Part shown: piece after piece, positions 51,918 to 59,754 of the stretch
Position numbering within the stretch: the stretch's first letter is position 1
Layout of the letters: each line of letters opens with the position of its first letter
Source: Candidatus Sacchlamyda saccharinae
GTDB taxonomy: Bacteria > Chlamydiota > Chlamydiia > Chlamydiales > Rhabdochlamydiaceae
Reading direction: 5' to 3'
NCBI GenBank assembly: GCA_030408505.1
Contig: JAUHQI010000004.1
Location: forward strand, 992,001 to 1,056,000
Length of the DNA stretch: 64,000 nucleotides
Program-made: the position numbers and the translations under genes
The notes under the pieces: model-generated
What the model was told of the DNA's origin: nothing
The model's input: only the letters and a program-made list of their open reading frames with translations
Databases searched by the model: none

Positions 51918-52871
51918 ATGTCAATTCTTCATGTTTGTAACACTTTCTTTGAATGGGAACTAGCAGGGCTAGCTGGAAATGATCTTGCCTCTGCACTTAC
52001 GATCAATCCAATAATGGCACAACTGCAGTTTCTCCCCTATGTCTATGGCAATGAGACCGACTCGGTACTTGCAACAGATAAACCCGACGAAATGACAATT
52101 CCTACCTACACACTCGATGAACGCCCCCCCTTTTCTAAGATTGAAACATGGGGCGCGTCTAAACTCGTTCAAGAGTGGGCCCTTTCTCATGACCTCCTCT
52201 ATCAAATGCCTCCCTTCGATGTCGTCAAAATGGTCAACTCCAAGACCTATAGCTTTGCCAAAAGCCCCCTGCCTGGAGCAAAACTCATCTATAAAGGCGA
52301 TAGGCTAGAGCCTAAAATGATCCTCAAAAGTTGCTACGGTACAGCAGGCCGAGGCCTCATCGCCTCCGATAGTCCCAAAGCCAAAGGCTTCTGTGAAAAT
52401 CAGTGGCAACGCGAGCTCCCTGTTATCGCAGAACCTTGGGTCGAGCGGAGCCTTGATTTTAGTACCCAGTGGATCATCTCCCCCTCTGGTGAGATTGCCT
52501 ATCTTGGCTCGACAATCTGCAAAACAACCGAGAAAGGAGCGCACATAGGCAATATCGCAGGCGGCCCGCCACCCACTTTCGTCGAGGAGCAAAAAGCTGC
52601 CGCCATGCCTATCTTAGAAGAAATGGCCATCATGGGATTTTTTGGCAACGTGGGCTTTGATGCGATGATCTATGGGAACAACCAACTACAACCGGTTGTC
52701 GAGATCAATGCGCGCAAAACGATGGGCTGGGTCACTCTGCAAGTCCAACAAAAAAAATATCCAGGCCAACACATCGAACTTGCATACATCCCCTCGAACG
52801 AAAAAGGAATCTTGCCCTTACACCTAAAAAACACAATACTTCCTCGACAGATCCACCTTGCAATCCTCTAA
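51918..52871 (+). CDS. ATP-grasp-like protein of unknown substrate
   Basis: 317 residues. Seen are KMILKSCYGTAGRGLIASDS (about 132-150, nucleotide-binding glycine loop after a Lys), RELPVIAEPWVERSLDFSTQWIISPSGE (ATP-grasp E-P-W-V hinge) and FFGNVGFDAMIYG with VVEINARKTMGWVTL near the C-terminus, where E-I-N-A-R is the Mg-binding strand. This is the ATP-grasp layout, so a carboxylate-amine ligase is likely; the ligated substrate is not known to me. The start is 29 bases from the divergent ddl start, suggesting shared regulation and possibly a peptide or cell-wall role. Confidence 0.65.
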   Translation: MSILHVCNTFFEWELAGLAGNDLASALTINPIMAQLQFLPYVYGNETDSVLATDKPDEMTIPTYTLDERPPFSKIETWGASKLVQEWALSHDLLYQMPPFDVVKMVNSKTYSFAKSPLPGAKLIYKGDRLEPKMILKSCYGTAGRGLIASDSPKAKGFCENQWQRELPVIAEPWVERSLDFSTQWIISPSGEIAYLGSTICKTTEKGAHIGNIAGGPPPTFVEEQKAAAMPILEEMAIMGFFGNVGFDAMIYGNNQLQPVVEINARKTMGWVTLQVQQKKYPGQHIELAYIPSNEKGILPLHLKNTILPRQIHLAIL

Positions 52872-52898
52872 GAACAAAAGAGTTAGAAGTAAAACTTG

Positions 52899-52941
52899 AT
52901 TTTACTCAATGCATTGAGTAAAATCACTCAATATATTGAGT
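52899..52941. promoter_or_regulatory. two palindromic operators before the DUF4143 gene
   Basis: A perfect 26-bp palindrome (52899-52924) and a perfect 16-bp palindrome (52926-52941) share ACTCAAT-NN-ATTGAGT. Their centres are 22 bases apart, two helical turns. They end 15 bases before the ATG at 52957. Such paired sites usually bind a dimeric repressor cooperatively. The next gene does not encode an obvious DNA-binding protein. Confidence 0.65.
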
Positions 52942-52956
52942 AAAAGGATATCCCCC

Positions 52957-54141
52957 ATGAAGCCAAGGAAAATCTACCAAGAATTTGCTCGTAGAATTAA
53001 AGAACCCAGAAAGTTCATGCAGGTTTTACTGGGCCCCAGGCAGGTGGGCAAGACAACTCTCGCTTTATACCTCGAAGACCATTTACTTCTTCCAACACAT
53101 TATAATTCTGCTGACATAGCCACACTTGCAGATTTGCCATGGATAGAAATGCAGTGGGAAACAGCCCGTCAATTAACCAAAAAGAATGGAGCTGCTCTGC
53201 TAATCATTGATGAAATCCAAAAAATTCCAAATTGGTCTTCACTAGTGAAAAAATTATGGGATGAGGACACAAAAAATCGAGTCGATTTAAAAGTGGTCAT
53301 CTTGGGATCCTCTCCCTGGCTTGTTCAGAAGGGACTGTCTGAGAGTTTGGCTGGTCGCTTTGAAATTCTTCATATTACACACTGGTCCCTTCAAGAAATG
53401 CATGAATTTTTCCAGTGGAATTTAGAAAAATTCATCTATTTTGGTGGATATCCTGGCCCTGCGACTCTCAGCAGAGATCTACCTAGATGGCTCAATTATA
53501 TCAATGACTCTCTAATTGAAACTACTATATCACGAGACATACTTCTCATGACTCAAGTAAATAAACCCGTTCTATTGCGCCGTTTATTTCAACTAGGATG
53601 CACATATTCTTCACAAATTCTTTCGTATCAAAAAATGCTGGGACAGCTCCAAGACGTAGGAAATACAACAACACTTGCAAACTACTTAGATCTTCTTTCT
53701 GGAGCAGGTCTTTTGACTGGCATCCATAAATTTGCAAATCAACAAGCTCGATCCAAAGGTTCTAGCCCCAAATTTCAAGTATTAAATACAGCTCTAATGA
53801 GCGCTCAAAGTGGAAAAACATTTGAAGAAGCGCAAACGGATCGGGAATTTTGGGGACGACTGGTGGAATCTGCTGTTGGTGCACACCTCTTGAATTCTGC
53901 AAAAGGAACACAAATTGAGATATTTTATTGGCGTGAAAAAAATGAGGAGGTTGATTTTGTCTTAAAAAAAGGCAAAAAACTTGTCGCCATAGAAGTAAAA
54001 AGTGGCATGAAAAAAGAATATCTCTCCGGTCTCAATTCTTTTAAAACAGCATACGATCCTATACGAACCCTTCTTGTGGGAAATCACGGAGAACCAATCG
54101 ACACCTTTTTGCAAACTCCCATCGAGGATTGGTTTAACTAA
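52957..54141 (+). CDS. DUF4143 AAA ATPase (AAA_14)
   Basis: 394 residues from the ATG, with AAAAGG about 8 bases upstream; an upstream TTG (52936) lies in the palindrome. Walker A VLLGPRQVGKTTLALYLE (about 30), Walker B GAALLIIDEIQKIPNW and a sensor LGSSPWLVQKGLSESLAGRF follow. The DUF4143 helical domain has NYLDLLSGAGLLTGI. The C-terminus (EVDFVLKKGKKLVAIEVKS) looks like a PD-(D/E)xK nuclease fold. These genes move between bacteria and archaea; codon and base use here is AT-richer than in murA or argS, so transfer is likely. Role unknown. Confidence 0.88.
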   Translation: MKPRKIYQEFARRIKEPRKFMQVLLGPRQVGKTTLALYLEDHLLLPTHYNSADIATLADLPWIEMQWETARQLTKKNGAALLIIDEIQKIPNWSSLVKKLWDEDTKNRVDLKVVILGSSPWLVQKGLSESLAGRFEILHITHWSLQEMHEFFQWNLEKFIYFGGYPGPATLSRDLPRWLNYINDSLIETTISRDILLMTQVNKPVLLRRLFQLGCTYSSQILSYQKMLGQLQDVGNTTTLANYLDLLSGAGLLTGIHKFANQQARSKGSSPKFQVLNTALMSAQSGKTFEEAQTDREFWGRLVESAVGAHLLNSAKGTQIEIFYWREKNEEVDFVLKKGKKLVAIEVKSGMKKEYLSGLNSFKTAYDPIRTLLVGNHGEPIDTFLQTPIEDWFN

Positions 54142-54143
54142 GC

Positions 54144-54311
54144 TGTATACCCAAAACGATTCAAGAGTTGGCTCTGAGCATTGTCGGCTTTTTCTCAAAT
54201 TCTCCATCAACTCATCGCGCCGTGTCTATGAACACGACTGCTTTTCGTTGCTAAAAAATTTGAGGAGCCTCCTCGCCCACACTAAAACTCTTGAATCGTT
54301 TTGGGTATACA
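54144..54311. repeat. 168-bp palindromic element E with 26-bp perfect terminal repeats
   Basis: Bases 54144-54169 (beginning TGTATACCCAAAACG) are the exact reverse complement of 54286-54311. The inside carries no supported ORF. It starts 2 bases after the DUF4143 stop and ends 30 bases before the murA start, so it may carry or block the murA promoter. Unrelated in sequence to the other elements. Confidence 0.85.
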
Positions 54312-54341
54312 AATTCTGTCCTGAATTGGATAATGAGGGCG

Positions 54342-55694
54342 ATGTCTGATGAAGTGCTAAAGATCCGTGGCGGTGTTCCCTTAAGAGGCTCGGTGCGTTG
54401 CGCAGGCGCAAAGAACGCAATCACTAAACTCTTAGTTGCCTCGCTTCTTTCTGATAAGAAGTGCGTTTTTTTTAACGTTCCCAAAATTAGAGATGTAGAA
54501 ATTACGGTAGATTTGTGTCGAGAAATTGGCAGCGAAATCGTGTGGGATCAAGAATCTGGCGTTTTAGAAATTCAAACGAAAGAACTAAAGACCACCTACG
54601 TTCCCCAGCGCTTCTCTGGAGCAAACCGCATTCCCATTCTGCTTATTGGCGCTCTACTGGGAAGAACTGATCAACCCATTATTGTTCCAACGGCAGGTGG
54701 ATGCAAAATTGGGCCTAGACCCATCGATTTTCATATGCAAGCACTCGAGAAACTCGGAGCAATTGTTGAATTTCGAGAATTGCATAAAGAGAGGGCCTAT
54801 TTTGCCCAGTGCGCAGAGGGACTCAAAGGAACTGTCCTCTCGTTGCCGTTTCCTTCTGTGGGAGCTACGGAAAACTCTATCCTGGCAGCAGTAAACGCCA
54901 AAGGGACTACTCTGATTAAGAACGCGGCAATGGAACCAGAGATCATCGACCTCATTTTGTTTTTGCAAAAACTTGGAGTAGTCATCTTTGTCGATGTCGA
55001 CCGGACAATTCGCATTGAAGGGACAACCAAGTTTTATGAAGTGCAACATACAGTGATTTCCGACCGAATCGAAGCCGCTTCACTTGGCATGGCCGCCATT
55101 GCAAGCAAGGGCAGAGTATTTGTTGAAGGGGCTCAACATGCGCATATGATCACCTTCCTCAATAAGCTACGAGAGCTTGGTGCAGGCTTTGAAGTTAGAG
55201 AAAAAGGGATTGAATTCTTCTACGACGGCCCGATGAAAGGCGGGCTCCACATCGAGACCGATGTTCATCCGGGGTTTTTAACGGATTGGCAGCAACCGTT
55301 TGTCGTTTTGATGACGCAAGCAGAAGGGATTTCGATCATCCATGAGACGATTTATGAAAATCGTTTTGGCTACGCAAAAACATTGCAAGAAATGGGCGCA
55401 GATATTGAAATCTTCACCCACTGTTTGGGCGGCAAGCCGTGTCGCTTCGCCTCTAGTAACTTTGAGCACAGCATCATTGTAAAGGGACCCACCCCTCTAT
55501 ATGGCAAAGAAATTACCATCCCCGATCTACGAGCTGGTTTTGCCTACATTCTTGCTGCACTCATTGCCGAGGATGAAAGTACCCTTTCAGGACTGCACTA
55601 CCTCGACCGAGGCTATGAAAAACTCACAGAAAAACTCACCTCACTGGGTGCAGAAGTGGAAAGATCTGCCCCATTAAAAGTCAGCCTATCTTAG
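54342..55694 (+). CDS. murA: UDP-N-acetylglucosamine 1-carboxyvinyltransferase
   Basis: 450 residues from the ATG chosen by similarity (MSDEVLKIRGGVPLRGSVRCAGAKN); in-frame starts at 54333 (ATG) and 54291 (TTG, inside element E) are less likely, though GAGGG is very close to the chosen ATG. First committed step of peptidoglycan synthesis. Lys-Asn pair in CAGAKNAITKLL, active-site Cys in VPTAGGCKIGPRPIDFHM (about 113), and RIEAASLGMAAIA. The Cys is retained, unlike the Asp of C. trachomatis MurA. Next to argS as in Chlamydia. Confidence 0.95.
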   Translation: MSDEVLKIRGGVPLRGSVRCAGAKNAITKLLVASLLSDKKCVFFNVPKIRDVEITVDLCREIGSEIVWDQESGVLEIQTKELKTTYVPQRFSGANRIPILLIGALLGRTDQPIIVPTAGGCKIGPRPIDFHMQALEKLGAIVEFRELHKERAYFAQCAEGLKGTVLSLPFPSVGATENSILAAVNAKGTTLIKNAAMEPEIIDLILFLQKLGVVIFVDVDRTIRIEGTTKFYEVQHTVISDRIEAASLGMAAIASKGRVFVEGAQHAHMITFLNKLRELGAGFEVREKGIEFFYDGPMKGGLHIETDVHPGFLTDWQQPFVVLMTQAEGISIIHETIYENRFGYAKTLQEMGADIEIFTHCLGGKPCRFASSNFEHSIIVKGPTPLYGKEITIPDLRAGFAYILAALIAEDESTLSGLHYLDRGYEKLTEKLTSLGAEVERSAPLKVSLS

Positions 55695-55700
55695 AACTCG

Positions 55701-57440
55701 TCACATTTTTGGCAGGGTTTTGAGGCCGAGGATGTCGAGGCCTTTGGCCAGGATGCGGGCGGTTGCCTCACAGAGGAGGAGGCGGCTCTCTTCTTGGTCT
55801 GAGCCCTCGACTCTACAGTCGCGAAAGAAGGCGTTGAACTTCTCGGCAAGCTCGTAGAGGTATTCGCAGAGGCGATTGGGGAGGAGCTCGCGGGCCATCG
55901 ACTCTAGGGTCTCACCAAAGCGACGGAGATGGAGGGCGAGGTCGATTTCGGAGGGCTCTTGGAGCTTTATGGGGACATTACCAACGAGGGCAGCGGGATC
56001 TTTGCCCACTTTTCGCTTGATCCCTTGGATGCGGACGTAGGCGTAGAGAAGGAATGCGGCGGTGTTGCCTTCGAAACGGAGCATCCGATCGTAGCTGAAG
56101 ACGTAGTCTTTGAGACGGTGCGAAGAGAGGTCGGCGTATTTGATCGCATCAACCCCGAGGATGGTACCCAGCTCTTGGATCTCTTGATCTGAGGCTTCTG
56201 GGAGCCTTTCTTTAAAGATAGCAGTGGCGCGGGCGACTGCCTGAGTGATGAGATCGATGAGTTTTTCTGTTTCACCCGAGCGTGTTTTGAATTTTTTTCC
56301 GTCGGGGCCGAGGACAACGCCGAAGGGAACGTGGTCAAATTGGACTTTATTTGAGTCGAGATAGCCCGCTTTCTCTGCCGTTTTTTCGATCATTTGAAAG
56401 TGGAGGCTTTGTCCAGCATCAGTGATTACGATGATCCGCTCAGCCCCCTCTTTTTCGATCCGGTGGCGCATAGCGGCCATGTCTGTGGTGTCGTAGTTGT
56501 AGCCCCCATCCGACTTTTGAACAATCATGGGCAGAGGCGTTCCTTCGCGCGTTTTAAAACCGTCGAGAAAGACACATTTTGCGCCGTTTGAAAGGGAGAG
56601 CAACCCTTTTTCTTCGAGGTCGTCGACCACTTCTGCGAGGTAGGGGTTGTAGAATGATTCTCCCCGCTCTTCAAGCTTTATATCGAGCAAGGAATAGATT
56701 TCTTTGAAGGCTTTTCTGGAGATATCGCAAATCATCTCCCACGCTTCTAGCGATGCCCCGTCGCCTCCTTGCAAGCGAACCACCTCGAGCTGCGACTGCT
56801 TTTTGAATTCAGGGTCGGCATCGAAGAGTTTTTTTGATTCTTTATACCAACTCATAAGTTCCGAAAGGTCGGCAGTCTTTTTTCCTGCAAAGAAGTCGGG
56901 CTGAAAATTTTTGAGATAGGCGATGAGCATCCCAAATTGGGTTCCCCAATCGCCGATGTGATTGAGCCGCAAAACATCATAGTCTAAAAATTCAAAAAGG
57001 CGGGCTAAAGCATCCCCTATGATGGTCGAGCGCAAGTGACCCACGTGCAGCTCTTTTGCAATGTTGGGCGAGGAAAACTCGACGATGACTTTTTTTCGAT
57101 CTTTGGCTTTGACAGCGCCGTAGTGCTCATCTTGAAGGAGCTTTTGGATCTCTTCGGCAAGAAAATCTTCGTTTAGAGTGATGTTAATAAAGCCTGGGCC
57201 TGCAATCTCCAATTTCTGGATCATTGGAGACTTGAGATGCTCTACAATTTCTTGTGCGATGTCGCGCGGTTTTTTCCTAAGCGCTTTTGCCAGCTTGAGT
57301 GCGTTATTGCACTGGTAATGGCCAAATTCGGGCTGAGTGGCGGGAGTGATTTCAGGCGCATGGCCTTCAATTGTGTCACCAAAGGCACTTTTAAAGGCAT
57401 CTTCTACCGCCTCTTCCAGTTGTTTTGCTATTGTCTGCAT
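55701..57440 (-). CDS. argS: arginyl-tRNA synthetase
   Basis: 579 residues. Class I synthetase. The N-terminal Add1 tRNA-binding domain is at about 1-110. The HIGH motif is FSSPNIAKELHVGHLRSTIIGDALARL (core HVGHLRSTIIGD, about 135). A KMSKS-like region is KKFKTRSGETEKLIDL (about 365). The C-terminal anticodon domain starts near 450. Convergent with murA; the stops are 6 bases apart. The upstream 155 bases hold strong hairpins (see below). Confidence 0.97.
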   Translation of the reverse strand: MQTIAKQLEEAVEDAFKSAFGDTIEGHAPEITPATQPEFGHYQCNNALKLAKALRKKPRDIAQEIVEHLKSPMIQKLEIAGPGFINITLNEDFLAEEIQKLLQDEHYGAVKAKDRKKVIVEFSSPNIAKELHVGHLRSTIIGDALARLFEFLDYDVLRLNHIGDWGTQFGMLIAYLKNFQPDFFAGKKTADLSELMSWYKESKKLFDADPEFKKQSQLEVVRLQGGDGASLEAWEMICDISRKAFKEIYSLLDIKLEERGESFYNPYLAEVVDDLEEKGLLSLSNGAKCVFLDGFKTREGTPLPMIVQKSDGGYNYDTTDMAAMRHRIEKEGAERIIVITDAGQSLHFQMIEKTAEKAGYLDSNKVQFDHVPFGVVLGPDGKKFKTRSGETEKLIDLITQAVARATAIFKERLPEASDQEIQELGTILGVDAIKYADLSSHRLKDYVFSYDRMLRFEGNTAAFLLYAYVRIQGIKRKVGKDPAALVGNVPIKLQEPSEIDLALHLRRFGETLESMARELLPNRLCEYLYELAEKFNAFFRDCRVEGSDQEESRLLLCEATARILAKGLDILGLKTLPKM

Positions 57441-57464
57441 GAGACCCTTTTATTGTAAAATGAG

Positions 57465-57522
57465 AAAAACGCCAACGCTTTTGGCGTTTTTGCTGTAAAA
57501 ATGCCAAAAGCGTTAGCATTTT
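57465..57522 (-). promoter_or_regulatory. paired alternative hairpins in the argS leader
   Basis: Hairpin AAAAACGCCAA / TTGGCGTTTTT (57465-57475 and 57481-57491; 11-bp stem, 5-base loop) followed on the minus strand by T-rich sequence is a terminator-like structure 25 bases before the argS start. A second segment (57503-57517) is complementary at 14 of 15 positions to 57471-57485, giving an alternative pairing that excludes the first. This is an attenuator-like arrangement. Confidence 0.55.
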
Positions 57523-57536
57523 GCAAGAAAAAAGAC

Positions 57537-57576
57537 ACCCCTCGCCCAAATGAATCTGCGAATATCGGGCAGGGGT
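57537..57576 (-). terminator. Rho-independent terminator of the leucine dehydrogenase gene
   Basis: Minus strand: ACCCCTGCCC (57576-57567) pairs with GGGCGAGGGGT (57547-57537) with one internal mismatch; about 19-base loop; followed by GTCTTTTTTC. It lies 19 bases after the stop of the gene at 57595. Confidence 0.75.
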
Positions 57577-57594
57577 TCAGTATAACTATTTCTT

Positions 57595-58713
57595 TTAGTA
57601 ACTTAGATCTGCATGGTGCATGTAGATGGGGTCTGTGCGACGGCCCAAACCGTGCTCTAGACGATACTCAACAAGCTGCATCACTGCTTTTTGCGTTGAA
57701 ATCCCGTTCTCTCTTGCGATCTTGAAGATGAGGCAAAGTTGATCGTAGATATCATTGATTTTGTTGCGAGCAGTACGGGGGTTGTAGCCATCTTTTGTCG
57801 TCTCTTCGGTCACATTGATCAGTCCACCAGAATTGATCACAAAGTCGGGCGCATAGAGAATCCCTACTCGGCGAAGTTCTTCGCCTTCTCTTTCTGAAAG
57901 GAGTTGGTTGTTGGCAGCGCCTGCAATAGCGCGGCAACGGAGCCGTTCAATCGTCTCTGGATTGATGATTCCTCCCATTGCGCAGGGAGCAAACACATCA
58001 CAGGGCTCGTCATATATGGCGTCTGGAGCCACTAATTTTGCATCAAATTGCTTGGCAAGACCCTCTGCCCTGTCCATATGTACATCCGTTAGGATGAGTT
58101 TAGCGCCGTGCCAAAAAAGAGTTTCCGCAAGGCGAGCTCCCACACTTCCAAGTCCCTGGATAGCCACTGTTTTTCCTTCGACAGACTCAGACCCGAAAAG
58201 ATGCTGCATGACAGCCTGCACGCCACGGAAAACGCCCCAAGCCGTGAAGGGGGAAGGGTTACCACTGCTTTTTTCGCTAGGAAGTCCTACAGCATAAGGA
58301 GTGTGCTCGGCAATAACAGCTATATCACTAGGCGTACACCCAGCATCTTCCGCACAGATATATTCCCCTTTCAGGAGATTCACAGCTTCTGCAAAAGCGA
58401 TGAGCAGGTCATCTGTCTTATCTATTTTTGGATCTGCAATGATGACCGATTTCCCCCCGCCCCAGTTGGATTGACTTGCTGCAGATTTGAAGGTCATCCC
58501 TCTGGCGAGTCTTGTAGCGTCGCGCAGAGCATCGTCAAATGTTTTGTATGCATGGATTCGCGTCCCACCGAGAGCTGCTTTGGCTAACCGGAGATCGTGG
58601 ATGGCGATGATGGCATCGAGCCCCCTCTTAGCATCTCGGGCCCGTACTACTTTGTGAAAACCTGGTACTGAAATTTCTTCAAGAACTATTTGCTGTTGCA
58701 AAGTTGCTGTCAT
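57595..58713 (-). CDS. leucine dehydrogenase (Glu/Leu/Phe/Val dehydrogenase family)
   Basis: 372 residues from the ATG with GGAGG 8 bases upstream; an in-frame start at 58755 lies in the promoter. NAD-dependent oxidative deamination of a branched-chain amino acid. Motifs: ALGGTRIHAYKTFDDALRDATRLARGMTFKSAASQSNWGGGKSVI (cores GGTRIH and GGGKSVI, catalytic Lys), CAEDAGCTP, the Rossmann GLGSVGARLAETL and PCAMGGIINPETI. Chlamydia also has such an enzyme. The family also contains phenylalanine and valine dehydrogenases. Confidence 0.9.
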   Translation of the reverse strand: MTATLQQQIVLEEISVPGFHKVVRARDAKRGLDAIIAIHDLRLAKAALGGTRIHAYKTFDDALRDATRLARGMTFKSAASQSNWGGGKSVIIADPKIDKTDDLLIAFAEAVNLLKGEYICAEDAGCTPSDIAVIAEHTPYAVGLPSEKSSGNPSPFTAWGVFRGVQAVMQHLFGSESVEGKTVAIQGLGSVGARLAETLFWHGAKLILTDVHMDRAEGLAKQFDAKLVAPDAIYDEPCDVFAPCAMGGIINPETIERLRCRAIAGAANNQLLSEREGEELRRVGILYAPDFVINSGGLINVTEETTKDGYNPRTARNKINDIYDQLCLIFKIARENGISTQKAVMQLVEYRLEHGLGRRTDPIYMHHADLSY

Positions 58714-58746
58714 ACTTTTATCCTCCGGCAGGTAGAAAGACGCTCT

Positions 58747-58775
58747 AGTGTACACTTTATTCTTTCAAAAAGCAA
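58747..58775 (-). promoter_or_regulatory. promoter of the leucine dehydrogenase gene
   Basis: Minus strand TTGCTT (58775-58770), 17-base spacer, TACACT (58752-58747), then GGAGG before the ATG at 58713. Confidence 0.5.
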
Positions 58776-58809
58776 TTAATTTCCGGCCAGACAAATTAAT
58801 TTTTATCTT

Positions 58810-58971
58810 AGAGGGTGTATGTGAATTGCTTTGTGGCGGAGGGATCAAAAAAATTTTCCTCGCTTTTTGGCGGAAAATGGAGCTGAATGAGTACATTCAG
58901 TGGAGTTTGAGCCGAAAATCGGGATGAAAAAGATGATTCCTTCCGACCAAATGAATTCACATACACCCTCT
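58810..58971. repeat. 162-bp palindromic element D
   Basis: An 18-bp perfect terminal inverted repeat (AGAGGGTGTATGTGAATT at 58810-58827 and complement at 58954-58971). Both arms remain partly complementary throughout, meeting at CTGAATG-AGTA-CATTCAG (58883-58900), so the strand can fold into one long hairpin. No ORF. It fills most of the 318-base gap between two divergent genes. Confidence 0.85.
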
Positions 58972-59031
58972 TAGCTTGAGGTATATCAGCTCTGTATGCT
59001 ATCCTTGCAGGTTATATAGTACGGAGGCAAA

Positions 59032-59754
59032 ATGCAAATCACAGAAAATCTCAAAGAAGAATTACTAAATTTTTTAAAAAAGAACAAAAAGGCAGACGTT
59101 GTCACTACGTACTTATATTTTCTTGAAAAGAAACTCAAAATCGACCCGGTTCTTTTCATCCGTGATAAAACGATTTACAAAGGGAAAGAAGAGCTGATCA
59201 AATCGCTCGAAGCTCAAGGGAAATTGTGGCGAGAAACGGAGATCAAAATCCAATTTCAAAAAGAAAGTGTTAACGAGCAGACAACAAAAATTTATATTTG
59301 CCCCTTTACTGGGAAAGTATTTGGGAATAACACACACGCCAACCCACAAGACGCCATTTATGATTGGGTTTCCACATGCCCCGAAAACACCGAGCGGGTA
59401 GACGGCGTGCGCATCAAGCGCTTTTTTGTCTCAGAAGATCCTGAAGTTATTGCTAACTATATCGTCAAAAGGAAAGCTCCTGTGACCAAAACAGTCTTCT
59501 CCTCAGCTGTGACTGGCAAGCTCTTCAACAGCAAAAGCGCTGTAATCGAAGACTTTACAAAAAATCAAATCAAACACATCCCTCTCGTTGAGGTTCCGAG
59601 CCAAAACCGCTTTGAACTTGAAGACGACCTCCTGGCTTTTATTCAGGAAAAACTCCAAGAAGATCAAATTTCCACCTTCGTCGAAGCTCTCTCTAAGTCA
59701 CCCGAATTCACTTCTTTTGTTGAGGGCTGGCTAGAAGAAGAAGCGACTGGGTAA
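59032..59754 (+). CDS. conserved chlamydial protein (DUF2709-like)
   Basis: 240 residues, GGAGG 4 bases before the ATG. Cytosolic by sequence. Two similar cores, KIYICPFTGKVFGNNTHANPQDAIYDWV (about 86-113) and TVFSSAVTGKLFNSKSAVIEDF (about 150-172), suggest an internal repeat of a small T-G-K-x-F motif. I recall a chlamydia-specific uncharacterised gene at this place before yjeE (CT538, DUF2709). The stop overlaps the tsaE start (TAATG). Function unknown. Confidence 0.78.
   Translation: MQITENLKEELLNFLKKNKKADVVTTYLYFLEKKLKIDPVLFIRDKTIYKGKEELIKSLEAQGKLWRETEIKIQFQKESVNEQTTKIYICPFTGKVFGNNTHANPQDAIYDWVSTCPENTERVDGVRIKRFFVSEDPEVIANYIVKRKAPVTKTVFSSAVTGKLFNSKSAVIEDFTKNQIKHIPLVEVPSQNRFELEDDLLAFIQEKLQEDQISTFVEALSKSPEFTSFVEGWLEEEATG

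Noticed and set aside
54291-54341. Earlier TTG start for murA giving 17 more residues
   Set aside because: These codons are palindromic element E and flank; MurA similarity starts at LKIRGG.
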